Assembly: GCA_964369665.1 (NCBI GenBank)
Contig: CAYJFS010000002.1
Span: 310,001 to 374,000 of the forward strand
DNA: 64,000 bases
Reading direction: 5' to 3'
Source: Bilophila sp964369665
GTDB taxonomy: Bacteria; Desulfobacterota; Desulfovibrionia; Desulfovibrionales; Desulfovibrionaceae
This document shows positions 1 through 8,387 of this stretch, one piece after another. The notes under the pieces were generated by a model. That model ran no database searches and had not been told where the DNA came from. It saw only the letters and a list, made by a program, of their open reading frames with translations. The position numbers were made by a program, and so were the translations under genes. Every line of letters begins with the position of its first letter. Within the stretch, counting starts at the first letter, position 1.

Positions 1-330
1 CGTGAGCAGTTTCTTTTATTTATACAAATTCCAGCTGCATTTCAGGGTATATGGAGTGGGTTAGCTTTAGCTCTTAGCAGAGTTGCTGAGGATACAGCCG
101 TTATTTTACTTACAGGGGCTGTTGTGAATGCAGGGTTACCTTCAGGTTTAGGTTCAAAATTTGAGGCACTACCTTTTGTTATCTACCATACAGCAACACA
201 ATATCAGACAGAAGATGAGCTTAATAGAGGTTTTGGAGCTGCTCTTGTTCTTCTTATTTTAGTTGTTGGTTTATTCGTTTTTGCTCAAATTTTGGCTTCA
301 TATTTTTATAGGTTAAGGAAAGAAGTATGA
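1..330 (+). CDS. pstA: Phosphate ABC transporter permease PstA, C-terminal part
   Basis: The reading frame is open from the first base, so the gene starts upstream of the window; 109 codons remain. The visible part is the end of an inner-membrane permease. It has an EAA-type loop (ALALSRVAEDTAVILLTGA), where PstA proteins have a similar A-L-S-R-A-x-G-E-T-A motif for docking the ATPase, then a last membrane segment (VLLILVVGLFVFAQILA) and a short basic tail. The stop overlaps the start of the next gene (ATGA), and that gene is a PstB-like ATPase, so the two are translationally coupled and act together in high-affinity phosphate import. PstA rather than PstC rests on the gene order, because PstA normally precedes PstB. 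Confidence 0.85.
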   Translation, partial: REQFLLFIQIPAAFQGIWSGLALALSRVAEDTAVILLTGAVVNAGLPSGLGSKFEALPFVIYHTATQYQTEDELNRGFGAALVLLILVVGLFVFAQILASYFYRLRKEV

Positions 331-1091
331 GCGTTTCTGTGAAAATGATAGATATAACAGTTTCTTTTTATCAAAAACAGGTTCTAAAAAACATAAATAT
401 AGATTTTTTGTGTTCAGGTATTACAATTGTTACAGGTTATTCTGGTTCAGGTAAGACAACTTTGTTAAGGAGTATTAATCGGTTAAATGAAGAGTTTGAT
501 GGTTGCACTACAGAAGGATATATTGAGGCAAATATAGGAGAAGGGTTGGAACCAATTTATCCTCTATTACCTAAGGATTATAGTTTATCTATGTTACGTA
601 GACGTATAGGTATGGTTTTCCAGATACCTAATGTTTTTCCTGTAAGTATATATAAGAACATAGCATTACCTTTGAAGCAGCTTACAAGTGCTAATCAGAG
701 AGAAATAGCTGAGAGAGTCTATTTTGTATTGGAATCTGTTGGATTATTAAGAGAGGTACAAGATCAACTTCATGCTCCAGCAATACATCTTTCAGGTGGA
801 CAACAACAAAGATTATGTTTGGCACGTATGTTAGCATTAGAGCCATCTATAGTCCTTCTTGATGAGCCTACTACATCTTTAGACACACAAGCTGCACAAA
901 GTATTGAAAGGCTTTTATTACGATTGTCTGAGAATTATTCCATTATTATGGTTTCACATAATATATCTCAAATATCTCGTTTAGCACAGCACCTTACCAT
1001 AATTGGGCATTGTGGCATGAAGTATACAAGACAAAATTCTTCATTTACTGAAAAGGATATTATGATGTTATTAGAAGAGGGTTATTTATAA
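327..1091 (+). CDS. pstB: Phosphate ABC transporter ATP-binding protein PstB
   Basis: A 254-residue cytoplasmic ABC ATPase that would power phosphate import with the permease just upstream. Walker A GYSGSGKT is at residues 37-44, the Q-loop at Q99, signature LSGGQQQR at 155-162, Walker B IVLLDE at 175-180 and the switch His at 211. The segment after the Q-loop (FQIPNVFPVSIYKNIALPL) resembles the PstB pattern F-Q-x-P-N-P-F-P-x-S-I-Y-x-N, which favours phosphate over other substrates. It overlaps pstA by 4 bases (ATGA). Nothing like PhoU follows; the next gene is convergent. No terminator is obvious in the 91 bases after the stop. Confidence 0.87.
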   Translation: MSVSVKMIDITVSFYQKQVLKNINIDFLCSGITIVTGYSGSGKTTLLRSINRLNEEFDGCTTEGYIEANIGEGLEPIYPLLPKDYSLSMLRRRIGMVFQIPNVFPVSIYKNIALPLKQLTSANQREIAERVYFVLESVGLLREVQDQLHAPAIHLSGGQQQRLCLARMLALEPSIVLLDEPTTSLDTQAAQSIERLLLRLSENYSIIMVSHNISQISRLAQHLTIIGHCGMKYTRQNSSFTEKDIMMLLEEGYL

Positions 1092-1182
1092 TTATTTAAT
1101 GTTTATTATCATAGATTTGGTATAAGCTTTTTTTCAATATTTTTAGACTTTAATTTATAAAAGTTAAATAGTTATTAATGAC

Positions 1183-1635
1183 TTATACACGTAACCCATC
1201 TTTATAATTAATGACTTCAGAAAAGTTATTATCATCAGAAGCATGAAGTAAGTGTTGACACTCACCACGCCAATATTTTAGTCGATCAAGAAAGCGTTCT
1301 AAGATTGTTTGAAAATCTGGATAGGTAGTGTTTTCAACAGAGAGTGCAATATGCATAATAATTGCTTCTTGGTTAACATCATAACCTAATGTTGCACCAA
1401 GTGTTTCTCCACCAAAAAGATTACCTATAAGGACTCTACTAAAAAGTTTTTCACGTCCAGATAATGGTACTGGTATAACTTGAGCATAAATATAAAGCAT
1501 ACTTCCATCTGGAAGTGCTTCAAAGTCTACAGGCATATCATCAAATTCTACACGACAAACATTATTTTCATCAAGAGCAAGATCAGGAAGTTTAATAATG
1601 GGCCCGAGTTCTTTAATGAGGCTTTGAGCATCCAT
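1183..1635 (-). CDS. CesT/Tir-type type III secretion chaperone
   Basis: A 150-residue acidic protein with the size and layout of class I T3S chaperones (CesT/SycE family). It has an N-terminal helix (MDAQSLIKELGPII), then short strands with hydrophobic faces (DGSMLYIYAQVIPV) and an LFSRVLIGNLFGGETLGATLGYD segment that fits the family's dimer helix region. The C-terminal helix is FQTILERFLDRLKYWRGEC. Such chaperones hold one or a few effectors in the cytosol and bring them to the secretion ATPase. It is the last gene of a minus-strand run of four; the other three are long, unrecognised and effector-like, so it probably serves one or more of them. The family call is from fold-level pattern, not a search. 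An SD-like AGGAGC precedes the ATG. Confidence 0.75.
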   Translation of the reverse strand: MDAQSLIKELGPIIKLPDLALDENNVCRVEFDDMPVDFEALPDGSMLYIYAQVIPVPLSGREKLFSRVLIGNLFGGETLGATLGYDVNQEAIIMHIALSVENTTYPDFQTILERFLDRLKYWRGECQHLLHASDDNNFSEVINYKDGLRV

Positions 1636-1756
1636 AGAAAGCTCCTTATTTTTATGAAATAAGTATACCAGTTATATTTAGTTATGATCCTATATTTATT
1701 AGTATTATTGTCAAGTAGTTGAGTGCTAGTATTTCTAGCTTTCATCATATGTGTCA

Positions 1757-3181
1757 TTATTCTAAACCAAAGCCTTTTCCTCCCATAATGCTTTTTGTAA
1801 TATTTAATCCACCTGAGAGAAGCTGCATTCTTCTTCTAATTTTTGTACTGTTTGGACTAGTTGGTCTTTGCCCTGCAAGGTTTGCTGCAGCTTGTAGGCC
1901 TTCTGCATGGAATTGAGCTTCTAAAGATTCAAGGAGAGGCCTATTATTAGACATATTGTTTATATTTTGATCTTCAAATTTTAATAACATAATAACCATA
2001 GATAAAAATATATCTTTTTGGTTTTGAGGTAAGGCATCCCAGTTGTTTTGTCCAAATACTTTTGGAGCATGCTCTAGGTATGAAGAATATAAATTTACAG
2101 TTGCGTCAAGTGCTACAGATGGGTCTGGACTAGACATCAGTATAGGAATATTAGAACGAGAAATTGGTGTAAAAAGCATTAATGTTTTTGCAAGGAGGTC
2201 TGCAGTTACAGCTGTATCACCAGTTTTGGCTTTAGCCAGGACACCTACATGAATAAGACTACCAAAAAGTTGTGCAGCATAGCGTTGAACATCTTGATAG
2301 TCCTGTGGTGTTGTTAAGATATGTTCATCATCATTCAAAACTTTAAGGTTATCTTCAACTTTTGTAGCTATATTTTCTAAATAAGCAACTATTGGTGCTC
2401 TTGGAATGAGCAATGTCTGTTGGGGTGTAAGATCAAGCGATCGAAGCAGTGATCTAAAGCCATCCATCATGCATTCATCAATAACTTGAGCTTGGACAGT
2501 AAGGTTAAACGCACTTGTATACATTGATTGGACAAGATGATCGAATTTTGTTTTTACAAGAGTAGGATTGGTTGTTTTTTCTAGTGCACGGAAATCTTTA
2601 GCATTAAGGCCTATTAATAGATCTATAGAATTATTTGGTAATGTAAGACCACTATCTTGAAGCTTTGCTTGTACTTCTGCTTGAAGATGTTGCTTTAGAA
2701 TAATTTGTGTTAAACTGCCAGTAAGGAGATCTGCATAACGTTGGGAAGACATTTTTTTTTGTTCTTCTTGGATATCTTTACGTAGTTCTTTAATGGCTGC
2801 AGGCATATAGATAAATGAGTCAGGTCCTCCTAATTCTGATAATTTTTTTCGAACTTCATCAGCAACAGCTTCTTTTATTCCATAGTGGTAAGGGTCTATG
2901 CCTGTTTGAAATTCAGAGTCAAGTATTGCTAAATTATGTTGCAGTATTTTTTGTTGAGCTACACGGGGAAGATTACCAGTATTTTGTTTTGCTTTGTAAG
3001 AGTTAATAGCCATTTTAACAAGATCAAAGAGACCTAATGTAAGAATAGTTAAAGCAGTATTTAATATACGTTGAGAGCTAGTAGAATAGCCTCCAAATGA
3101 ACCATTTTGAACTTGTTGTTGTTGAGGGTTGCTTACATCTCGGATATGTGTATTTCTTACTTGTGAAGCTGGACCTACCAT
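1757..3181 (-). CDS. Unrecognised 474-residue protein, candidate type III secreted effector
   Basis: Not recognised as any family. The N-terminal 35 residues are polar and rich in Q, N and S (QQQQ at 20-23), as in T3S secretion signals. A hydrophobic stretch follows at about 38-58 (RILNTALTILTLGLFDLVKM) and could be a membrane segment or chaperone-binding region. The rest is mostly helical and polar. Residues about 158-220 (KQHLQAEVQAKL, then PNNSIDLLIGLNAKDF) line up with a module in the two neighbouring genes upstream, and residues 101-126 (GIKEAVADEVRKKLSELGG) look like a further degenerate copy. It lies between the chaperone gene and the two paralogues on the same strand. Effector status is inference from composition, shared module and chaperone linkage. 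Confidence 0.6.
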   Translation of the reverse strand: MVGPASQVRNTHIRDVSNPQQQQVQNGSFGGYSTSSQRILNTALTILTLGLFDLVKMAINSYKAKQNTGNLPRVAQQKILQHNLAILDSEFQTGIDPYHYGIKEAVADEVRKKLSELGGPDSFIYMPAAIKELRKDIQEEQKKMSSQRYADLLTGSLTQIILKQHLQAEVQAKLQDSGLTLPNNSIDLLIGLNAKDFRALEKTTNPTLVKTKFDHLVQSMYTSAFNLTVQAQVIDECMMDGFRSLLRSLDLTPQQTLLIPRAPIVAYLENIATKVEDNLKVLNDDEHILTTPQDYQDVQRYAAQLFGSLIHVGVLAKAKTGDTAVTADLLAKTLMLFTPISRSNIPILMSSPDPSVALDATVNLYSSYLEHAPKVFGQNNWDALPQNQKDIFLSMVIMLLKFEDQNINNMSNNRPLLESLEAQFHAEGLQAAANLAGQRPTSPNSTKIRRRMQLLSGGLNITKSIMGGKGFGLE

Positions 3182-3499
3182 AATAAGATCCTATTAGTAA
3201 ATGTACTATATACTATAATTTTATAGCTAATTATATATATTTTATTACTATAATAATTTAATCTTTTAAATAAAATATGATTTTTATATTGTAAATATAT
3301 ATTATTAGATATATAGAATCTATTTTTTTATATTAAAATATGTAGAATAAATATATAAATATTTAAAAATACATAAAAATATTCTATATTTATGTTTAAG
3401 TATAGATATTATATAATTATTATATAACTAAATAACAATAGTATTAAACATTCTAATATTTATTTTTAGTGTTAAAAAAATGTATAACATAGATTTATA
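3182..3499. other. AT-rich intergenic region upstream of the 474-residue gene
   Basis: 318 bases, very AT-rich, with repeated TATA/TTTA runs and no coding potential. It must carry the minus-strand promoter of the 474-residue gene. I cannot pick one hexamer pair, because many AT stretches resemble a -10 box. No clear hairpin terminator was found for the gene ending at 3500. Confidence 0.5.
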
Positions 3500-4420
3500 C
3501 TATTTAAATTGGGTAATGACAGCTGTAAATATTTGAATATATTTTTCTTTAGATATAGCAGGCAGTATACCACCATTACCTATAGTAGCTTGCTCTTCCA
3601 GTTCAAGTGCCTTTTTTGTAATTTCTGTTTCTAAAGATTTCATTTCAGCGCTTTGGCTGATTTCTTCTGAGTTTTTCCCTTTTGATATAAGTATATCTTT
3701 CAAGTTTTGAACAGTTTCTTTTTTTGCCTGTGTATAGTTTGACATAGTGATGGCTTGATCAGTTACTTCTTTTGCTAGTTTTTGAGATAACATAGGTATC
3801 TTATCTTTGGGAGATGCAGCTATCAGCTTTAAATCAGTAGATTTTGCAGTTAGCATAGTAGATATAGAACCCTCATCTCCTAACTGCTTTTGCTTAAAAT
3901 CTGGGCGAACTAGTTCAGTAAGATGTTGTCTAATAAAAATTAGTTTTATACTTGTTATTACATCTTTTTCTAGAGTACTTTGTGTATAGGGTTTGTCTGA
4001 AGGGTTTCTTTGTATCACCAGTAAAGCATTATTGAGTGCGCTTTTAACGTCAATGTCTTTATTGATAGGTGATAGATCTTCTTGAGCTTTTGAACAAGCT
4101 ATTTCTAGGCAAGAAGTAAAGTCGTCTCTTTGGTTTTGTATAATTTCAGATAATAGTTCACGGTTATGAGCTTGCCCTTGAGCACCTAAAACTTGAGTTT
4201 CAAGAGTATATGAGCCACTTCGGGCTCTAAGGCTTTGAGCAAAGAATGTATGTATGCTATTAACAAAGCCTGTAAGATGCTGTTTTAATAAAGATAACCT
4301 GGGCTGTCTATTACCTGTATTATGGCTTTGTTCTTGGTTTTGTGATTGTATAAGAGGTTGTTGTTTTTCTATATCTTCAGTATTGTGTTGTCTTGTTGGA
4401 AAACGAGAAAACCATGGCAT
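3500..4420 (-). CDS. Unrecognised 306-residue protein, paralogue of the next gene; candidate effector
   Basis: Function not recognised. The first 45 residues are polar and rich in Q and N, then residues 46-65 are moderately hydrophobic (KQHLTGFVNSIHTFFAQSLR). From residue 83 to the end it aligns without large gaps to the 312-residue neighbour: QAHNRELLSEI against QAQNRQILADL, GDEGSISTML against NDEGSIATLL, NYTQAKKE against NYTEAKKE, and NGGILPAISKEKY against NGGTMPAIAKHQY. The two are therefore a diverged tandem duplication. Both lie on the minus strand beside a T3S-type chaperone, so a secreted substrate is the best guess. No catalytic motif is visible. Confidence 0.65.
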   Translation of the reverse strand: MPWFSRFPTRQHNTEDIEKQQPLIQSQNQEQSHNTGNRQPRLSLLKQHLTGFVNSIHTFFAQSLRARSGSYTLETQVLGAQGQAHNRELLSEIIQNQRDDFTSCLEIACSKAQEDLSPINKDIDVKSALNNALLVIQRNPSDKPYTQSTLEKDVITSIKLIFIRQHLTELVRPDFKQKQLGDEGSISTMLTAKSTDLKLIAASPKDKIPMLSQKLAKEVTDQAITMSNYTQAKKETVQNLKDILISKGKNSEEISQSAEMKSLETEITKKALELEEQATIGNGGILPAISKEKYIQIFTAVITQFK

Positions 4421-4435
4421 AGAGAACCTCTTTTT

Positions 4436-4465
4436 ATTGGAGTAAAAAGAGATTTTTACTCCAAT
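4436..4465. repeat. Perfect 13-bp inverted repeat between the two paralogues
   Basis: Arms ATTGGAGTAAAAA and its exact complement enclose a 4-base GAGA loop, 9 bases after the stop of the upstream minus-strand gene and just before the ribosome site of the next. There is no long T run after it on the minus strand, so it may be a weak terminator, an attenuator or an mRNA processing/stability element separating expression of the two duplicates. Confidence 0.6.
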
Positions 4466-4474
4466 ATACTTTAA

Positions 4475-5413
4475 TTAATAGATACCTACTCGCACACCTA
4501 GTGCATCAACTTGTTGGCTGAAGACTTTTTCATATTGATGCTTGGCTATCGCAGGCATTGTTCCACCATTTTTTTCAGTGAGTTGTTCTTCTAATTGAAG
4601 AGCAGCTCCATCAATACCCATTTTTAAATTTTTCATTTCTTTTTGAGTATTTCCTTCATTAAGGCCAACATCTTTTAGCATTTGCTCACCTTTAACTAGA
4701 GCTTCTTTTTTAGCTTCTGTATAGTTCTTTTGGCTAATGCCTTCTTGAACCATAGACTTAACAAGGTTTGCTCGTAAGCCAGGTAACTCATCTTTACCAG
4801 CTATACCAATTAGTTTCATATCTATATATTTGGTTCCAGAAGAGGTGAGTAGTGTAGCTATTGAACCTTCATCGTTTGGAGCACCAGCTTGACCAAGTTT
4901 TATTTTAACCTCTTCTACAACACTAGCTTTTACAGCTTCTATTTTTAATTGGCTGCGAATGCCTTGTTGCAAGGTTTCAGGTTTATATAATGTATTAGGA
5001 GGGTTCATTTGTAAGGCACTTACTGAGTTCTTTACCATGCTACCAATGTCTGAAGGAAAACCAGGGAGACCTTGAAGGTCGTCTTTTGCTAGATGGATAC
5101 CTGAACTTAGTGCTGCTGAGAAAGGTGTTGGTTTCCCTGCTGTAAGATCAGCTAAGATTTGCCGGTTTTGTGCTTGATTATGTGAGCCTGGTATTTGAGC
5201 CATTATAGGTGCACTGGCTCGAGTAATGAAATTCATAATAGATCGAAGAGTGTTAGGAGGTTGTGTGCTAATGGTGTTGGATATACGAGGTATTCCACCA
5301 CCTGCACCACCAGGTCTATTTTGTGGGTCTTGGGTTCTGCCTGCTTCTACATCTTGAGAAGCTGCACTACTTACAGAAGAAGAGTTGCTAGGGCTCACAT
5401 TTCTAATTGGCAT
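4475..5413 (-). CDS. Unrecognised 312-residue protein, paralogue of the previous gene; candidate effector
   Basis: Function not recognised. The N-terminus is typical of T3S substrates: residues 1-55 are rich in S, N, G, P and Q (SNSSSVSSAAS, RPGGAGGGIP) and have no signal peptide. A short hydrophobic stretch sits at 58-75. Residues 80-305 pair with the 306-residue neighbour over the whole length (shared NDEGSIATLL at about 180-189, NYTEAKKE at 230-237, NGGTMPAIAK at 282-291), and part of the region recurs in the 474-residue protein. It is first in the minus-strand run, so the promoter should lie in the long AT-rich gap upstream. SD-like GAGG precedes the ATG. No enzyme motif is seen. Confidence 0.65.
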   Translation of the reverse strand: MPIRNVSPSNSSSVSSAASQDVEAGRTQDPQNRPGGAGGGIPRISNTISTQPPNTLRSIMNFITRASAPIMAQIPGSHNQAQNRQILADLTAGKPTPFSAALSSGIHLAKDDLQGLPGFPSDIGSMVKNSVSALQMNPPNTLYKPETLQQGIRSQLKIEAVKASVVEEVKIKLGQAGAPNDEGSIATLLTSSGTKYIDMKLIGIAGKDELPGLRANLVKSMVQEGISQKNYTEAKKEALVKGEQMLKDVGLNEGNTQKEMKNLKMGIDGAALQLEEQLTEKNGGTMPAIAKHQYEKVFSQQVDALGVRVGIY

Positions 5414-5780
5414 ATATACCTCAGATTAGAGTTCATAGTAGTTTATTTTTAGAAGACATTATAAACATATTTTGTGTATATTCTTATAGTAGTATAACAA
5501 TATATAAATAATAGTTATATACATTACCAACTATATATACTTTAAATATAACATAGAGTTAATATATATTAAAAATATATAATCATAATATATATATATT
5601 AACTTGTAGAAAAATACTATGAATGTATATTCATAGTATTAAAATTTAGTTGTTTGACAAGAAAGAATATATTTATATACAGTATTGTCAATATAAATTT
5701 AGATATTTTGTATATATATAATAGTAGTTATATATACGTAATATAGTTATTAATTAATACTTTATCAGCTATTTATATCT
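5414..5780. other. AT-rich intergenic region with one hairpin
   Basis: 367 bases without a gene, extremely AT-rich, with alternating TA runs. It contains the hairpin listed at 5608-5640 and must also hold the minus-strand promoter of the effector-like run. TTGACA-like and TATAAT-like words occur, but none stands out. Confidence 0.5.
5608..5640 (-). terminator. Probable intrinsic terminator after the 2-hydroxyacid dehydrogenase
   Basis: Arms AATACTATGAAT and its exact complement (5613-5624 and 5629-5640) form a 12-bp stem with a 4-base loop. On the minus strand it is followed by TTTTT. It lies 140 bases after the stop of the dehydrogenase gene. The stem is AT-rich and therefore weak. Confidence 0.5.
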
Positions 5781-6749
5781 TTAAATAATCAGCGATGCAT
5801 TTACAACACTTTGAGGCTTTCCATTTATCCAAGCATGTAAGTTTTCAGCAAGGATACGAATGATATTTTGTCTGGCATGGAGCGATGTCCAAGCTACATG
5901 AGGTGTAAAAATTACGTTTGGGGCAGAAAGAAGAGGGTTTGTTGGCTGTATAGGTTCTTGAGATACAACATCTGTCCCAAGTCCGCCTAACTTTCCAGAT
6001 ATTAAAGCTTCTGTTACAGCAGCCTCATCAAGCAGACCACCACGTGCTACATTAACAATAAGAGCACCATCTTTCATTATAGATATTTTTTGTTTATTAA
6101 CAAGTTGAGATGTTTCACTTGTGAGTGGGCAGTGTAGTGAAATAATATCTGATTTTCTAAATAGATCATCACAAGAAGTAAAGGAAAAAGGTGTATATGA
6201 TGGTTCTGTTTTAGGTGAACGGTTGTAGGCTAAAACGGACATTCCAAAAGCATGAGCAAGATGTCCAACACGTTGTCCAATATGTCCATAACCAAGAATA
6301 CCTATAGTTTTTCCTGTAAGTTCTGTTATAGGATATTTCCAATAAGACCAATTAGGTTGAGCCCAACTACCGTCTCGTACGTTTTTATCGTGTTTTATTA
6401 TATAATGACACAAGCTCAGTAACAAGGCAAAAGCGTGTTGTGCTACAGCAGCAACACCATATTCAACAACATTAATAACAGGAATACCTTTTTTCCCTGC
6501 AGCTTCAATGTCTACAACATCATACCCTGTAGCAAGAACACCAATACATTTAAGGTTTGGGAGTTGTTCTAGTGTTTTTGCAGTTATTTTTGTTTTGTTT
6601 GTTATAATAATGTCTGCATTAAGACCACGATGAGTAATGTCTTCTAATTTTGTATAATCATATACAGTAAGTTTACCTAGTTTTTCTAATGGAGTCCATG
6701 GGTTATCGCCAGGGTTTAGTGTTTTACCATCAAGAATTACAAGCTGCAT
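5781..6749 (-). CDS. D-isomer-specific 2-hydroxyacid dehydrogenase (glycerate dehydrogenase / hydroxypyruvate reductase type)
   Basis: A 322-residue NAD(P)-dependent oxidoreductase of the cytosol, interconverting a 2-oxoacid and a D-2-hydroxyacid. The dinucleotide motif GYGHIG is at 153-158, and the substrate/catalytic residues of the family are present: Arg236 (NVARGG), Glu265 (SQEP) and His284. The TPHVAW context of that His is typical of the glycerate dehydrogenase branch, so D-glycerate/hydroxypyruvate is the likely substrate, although this family is hard to assign by sequence alone. The start is supported by AAGGAGG 8 bases upstream of ATG. It appears monocistronic, with a hairpin downstream. 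Confidence 0.85.
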   Translation of the reverse strand: MQLVILDGKTLNPGDNPWTPLEKLGKLTVYDYTKLEDITHRGLNADIIITNKTKITAKTLEQLPNLKCIGVLATGYDVVDIEAAGKKGIPVINVVEYGVAAVAQHAFALLLSLCHYIIKHDKNVRDGSWAQPNWSYWKYPITELTGKTIGILGYGHIGQRVGHLAHAFGMSVLAYNRSPKTEPSYTPFSFTSCDDLFRKSDIISLHCPLTSETSQLVNKQKISIMKDGALIVNVARGGLLDEAAVTEALISGKLGGLGTDVVSQEPIQPTNPLLSAPNVIFTPHVAWTSLHARQNIIRILAENLHAWINGKPQSVVNASLII

Positions 6750-6828
6750 AAAACCTCCTTGGATTCTTAGGTTTGTTTAGGTTATGTTACTGTTGATTTA
6801 GATACCATAAATAACTATGAGGATATTA

Positions 6829-7455
6829 TTATTTTATAAGTGTATATGGCAGCTGTTGACGTATTTCTTGTCCAATAACTAAACCAAGTTTTTCTAAAAG
6901 AAGTCCTTGTGTTGTAACCATATCCGCAATGCTTGAGCCTGTTTTGTGTGTTTGTGTAAAGCGTCCTATTTTATCTTTACCATTTATATGTGTGAGAGTC
7001 CAAACAGCATCTAATGTGACACTTCCATTAGGGTAACCATCAAGCCGAATGATATTTATACGTAAGTTCCAATGTTGTTGTTGTGTAAGACTTTTATTAA
7101 CAACAATACCATTAATTTCTGACAATGCATTAGATATAGTTTGTTGTAAAACACGTTTACAGCCTTCTGCTAAAGGTTCACTCCAGCGGTGATACTCTGC
7201 AAGCTTAATAAGTATATGTTTTGGCTCATGAATGACTATTTGTGGTTGTTTAAGATAGTCTGGTATTGTAACAAACTCTATTGCTATAATTGGTCCTTTG
7301 ATCTCTATATCATCTGAGTTAGTAGTACTTGATGTAGAGGTATTAACAGGAAGAATATAAAAAGTGGACGCAGGACTTCTTCCTATACAGGAAGTAAGCA
7401 TAGTTAATAAGTAAATACTATAGAAAATTTTTATGGATATATTTTGTATGTTCAT
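6829..7455 (-). CDS. PqiC/ABC auxiliary-type lipoprotein of the lipid transport operon
   Basis: A 208-residue protein with an N-terminal hydrophobic segment ending in LTSC (lipid-attachment Cys at 23), so an exported lipoprotein. The mature part starts with STFYILPV, a pattern of the ABC-transport auxiliary (PqiC/YmbA, DUF330-like) family, and keeps the family's layout (KYIHEPKH-like strand, LAEYHRW, then TLTHINGKD). Such lipoproteins sit at the outer membrane next to MCE proteins and take part in phospholipid traffic between membranes. It is the last gene of a four-gene operon; its ATG overlaps the stop of the MCE gene by 4 bases. It is a PqiC-like partner in what is otherwise an Mla-like set. 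Confidence 0.75.
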   Translation of the reverse strand: MNIQNISIKIFYSIYLLTMLTSCIGRSPASTFYILPVNTSTSSTTNSDDIEIKGPIIAIEFVTIPDYLKQPQIVIHEPKHILIKLAEYHRWSEPLAEGCKRVLQQTISNALSEINGIVVNKSLTQQQHWNLRINIIRLDGYPNGSVTLDAVWTLTHINGKDKIGRFTQTHKTGSSIADMVTTQGLLLEKLGLVIGQEIRQQLPYTLIK

Positions 7456-8387
7456 GGCTGAGTAAGATTTTTTCCTCGAAAAATGGATTCTGGTTGTTGT
7501 TCAAGCATGTTGGCAAGGTTACGAATAGCATTTGCTGATTGAGAGAATTCTTGGAGTGTTTGATTGATAAGCATAACTGTAGGAGCATTTTCTCCAAAAA
7601 TTTTTTGAGTTGCAAGTTCTAGTTTGTGTGCAACTCGTGAAATTTTTTTTAGTGTTTTGTTGACCTGTGTATTAGTAGCTTTTATCATTTTTCCATATTC
7701 CTTACTTGATTTTTCAAGACTTATGAATGATTTATTTATATTTTGGACCAGAATGTCAAAGTGGGGGATGAGTTCTGGTGTTTCAGGTGTATGAATAAGC
7801 TTATTAAGACCTTCTGTAAAAATGAGGATATTATGAGCAATTTCATTAATAGGTAAACTTATAATTTCACTTACAATATTTTCAAATCTTGATGATACAG
7901 TAGGGATAACAGGAACACCTTTATAATAAGATATCATAGTAACATGGTCTCGTAACTGTGCAGTAGGTATAAAGCTTAATTCTATCATAAGCTGTCCTGT
8001 AAGGATACTTTGTTGTGCAAGATTAGCACGTAAACCTTTACTGATAAGTGTGTTAAGATATGTAGTTTCTTTTATATGGTGCATTTGTTCTTTAAGAAAA
8101 ATTGTGTGGCTTGATTCATAAAGTTCAATATATACAGGGATTGTAAAACTTATATCATCGTTAGTAGAATCAACCCTAATATCAATAACTCTTCCAACAG
8201 GGACACCCATAAAAACAACAGGTGAGCCTATTGAAAGACCACTGATGGATTTTTCAAAAAAAAGAACAAAAGTCATAGTTCTTTTGAAGAGCTTTCCAGA
8301 TCCAAAAAGCACAATAGCTAGTATTATTAGAACAAAAGCACCTATAACAAAAGCACCTATTAGTGATTTATTTGGTGTTTTACTCAT
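7452..8387 (-). CDS. mlaD: MCE-domain protein (MlaD/PqiB-like) of a lipid ABC transporter
   Basis: A 311-residue protein with one N-terminal membrane anchor (about residues 9-30, IGAFVIGAFVLIILAIVLFG) and a single MCE domain after it (GLSIGSPVVFMGVPVGRVIDI at about 49-69). The C-terminal part (about 170-300) is predicted helical, as in substrate-binding MCE rings anchored in the inner membrane and projecting into the periplasm. It would bind lipid and pass it between the permease/ATPase pair encoded upstream and the outer-membrane lipoprotein encoded downstream. Overlaps of 4 bases (ATGA) at both ends indicate tight translational coupling. Direction of transport is not readable from sequence. 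Confidence 0.85.
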   Translation of the reverse strand: MSKTPNKSLIGAFVIGAFVLIILAIVLFGSGKLFKRTMTFVLFFEKSISGLSIGSPVVFMGVPVGRVIDIRVDSTNDDISFTIPVYIELYESSHTIFLKEQMHHIKETTYLNTLISKGLRANLAQQSILTGQLMIELSFIPTAQLRDHVTMISYYKGVPVIPTVSSRFENIVSEIISLPINEIAHNILIFTEGLNKLIHTPETPELIPHFDILVQNINKSFISLEKSSKEYGKMIKATNTQVNKTLKKISRVAHKLELATQKIFGENAPTVMLINQTLQEFSQSANAIRNLANMLEQQPESIFRGKNLTQP

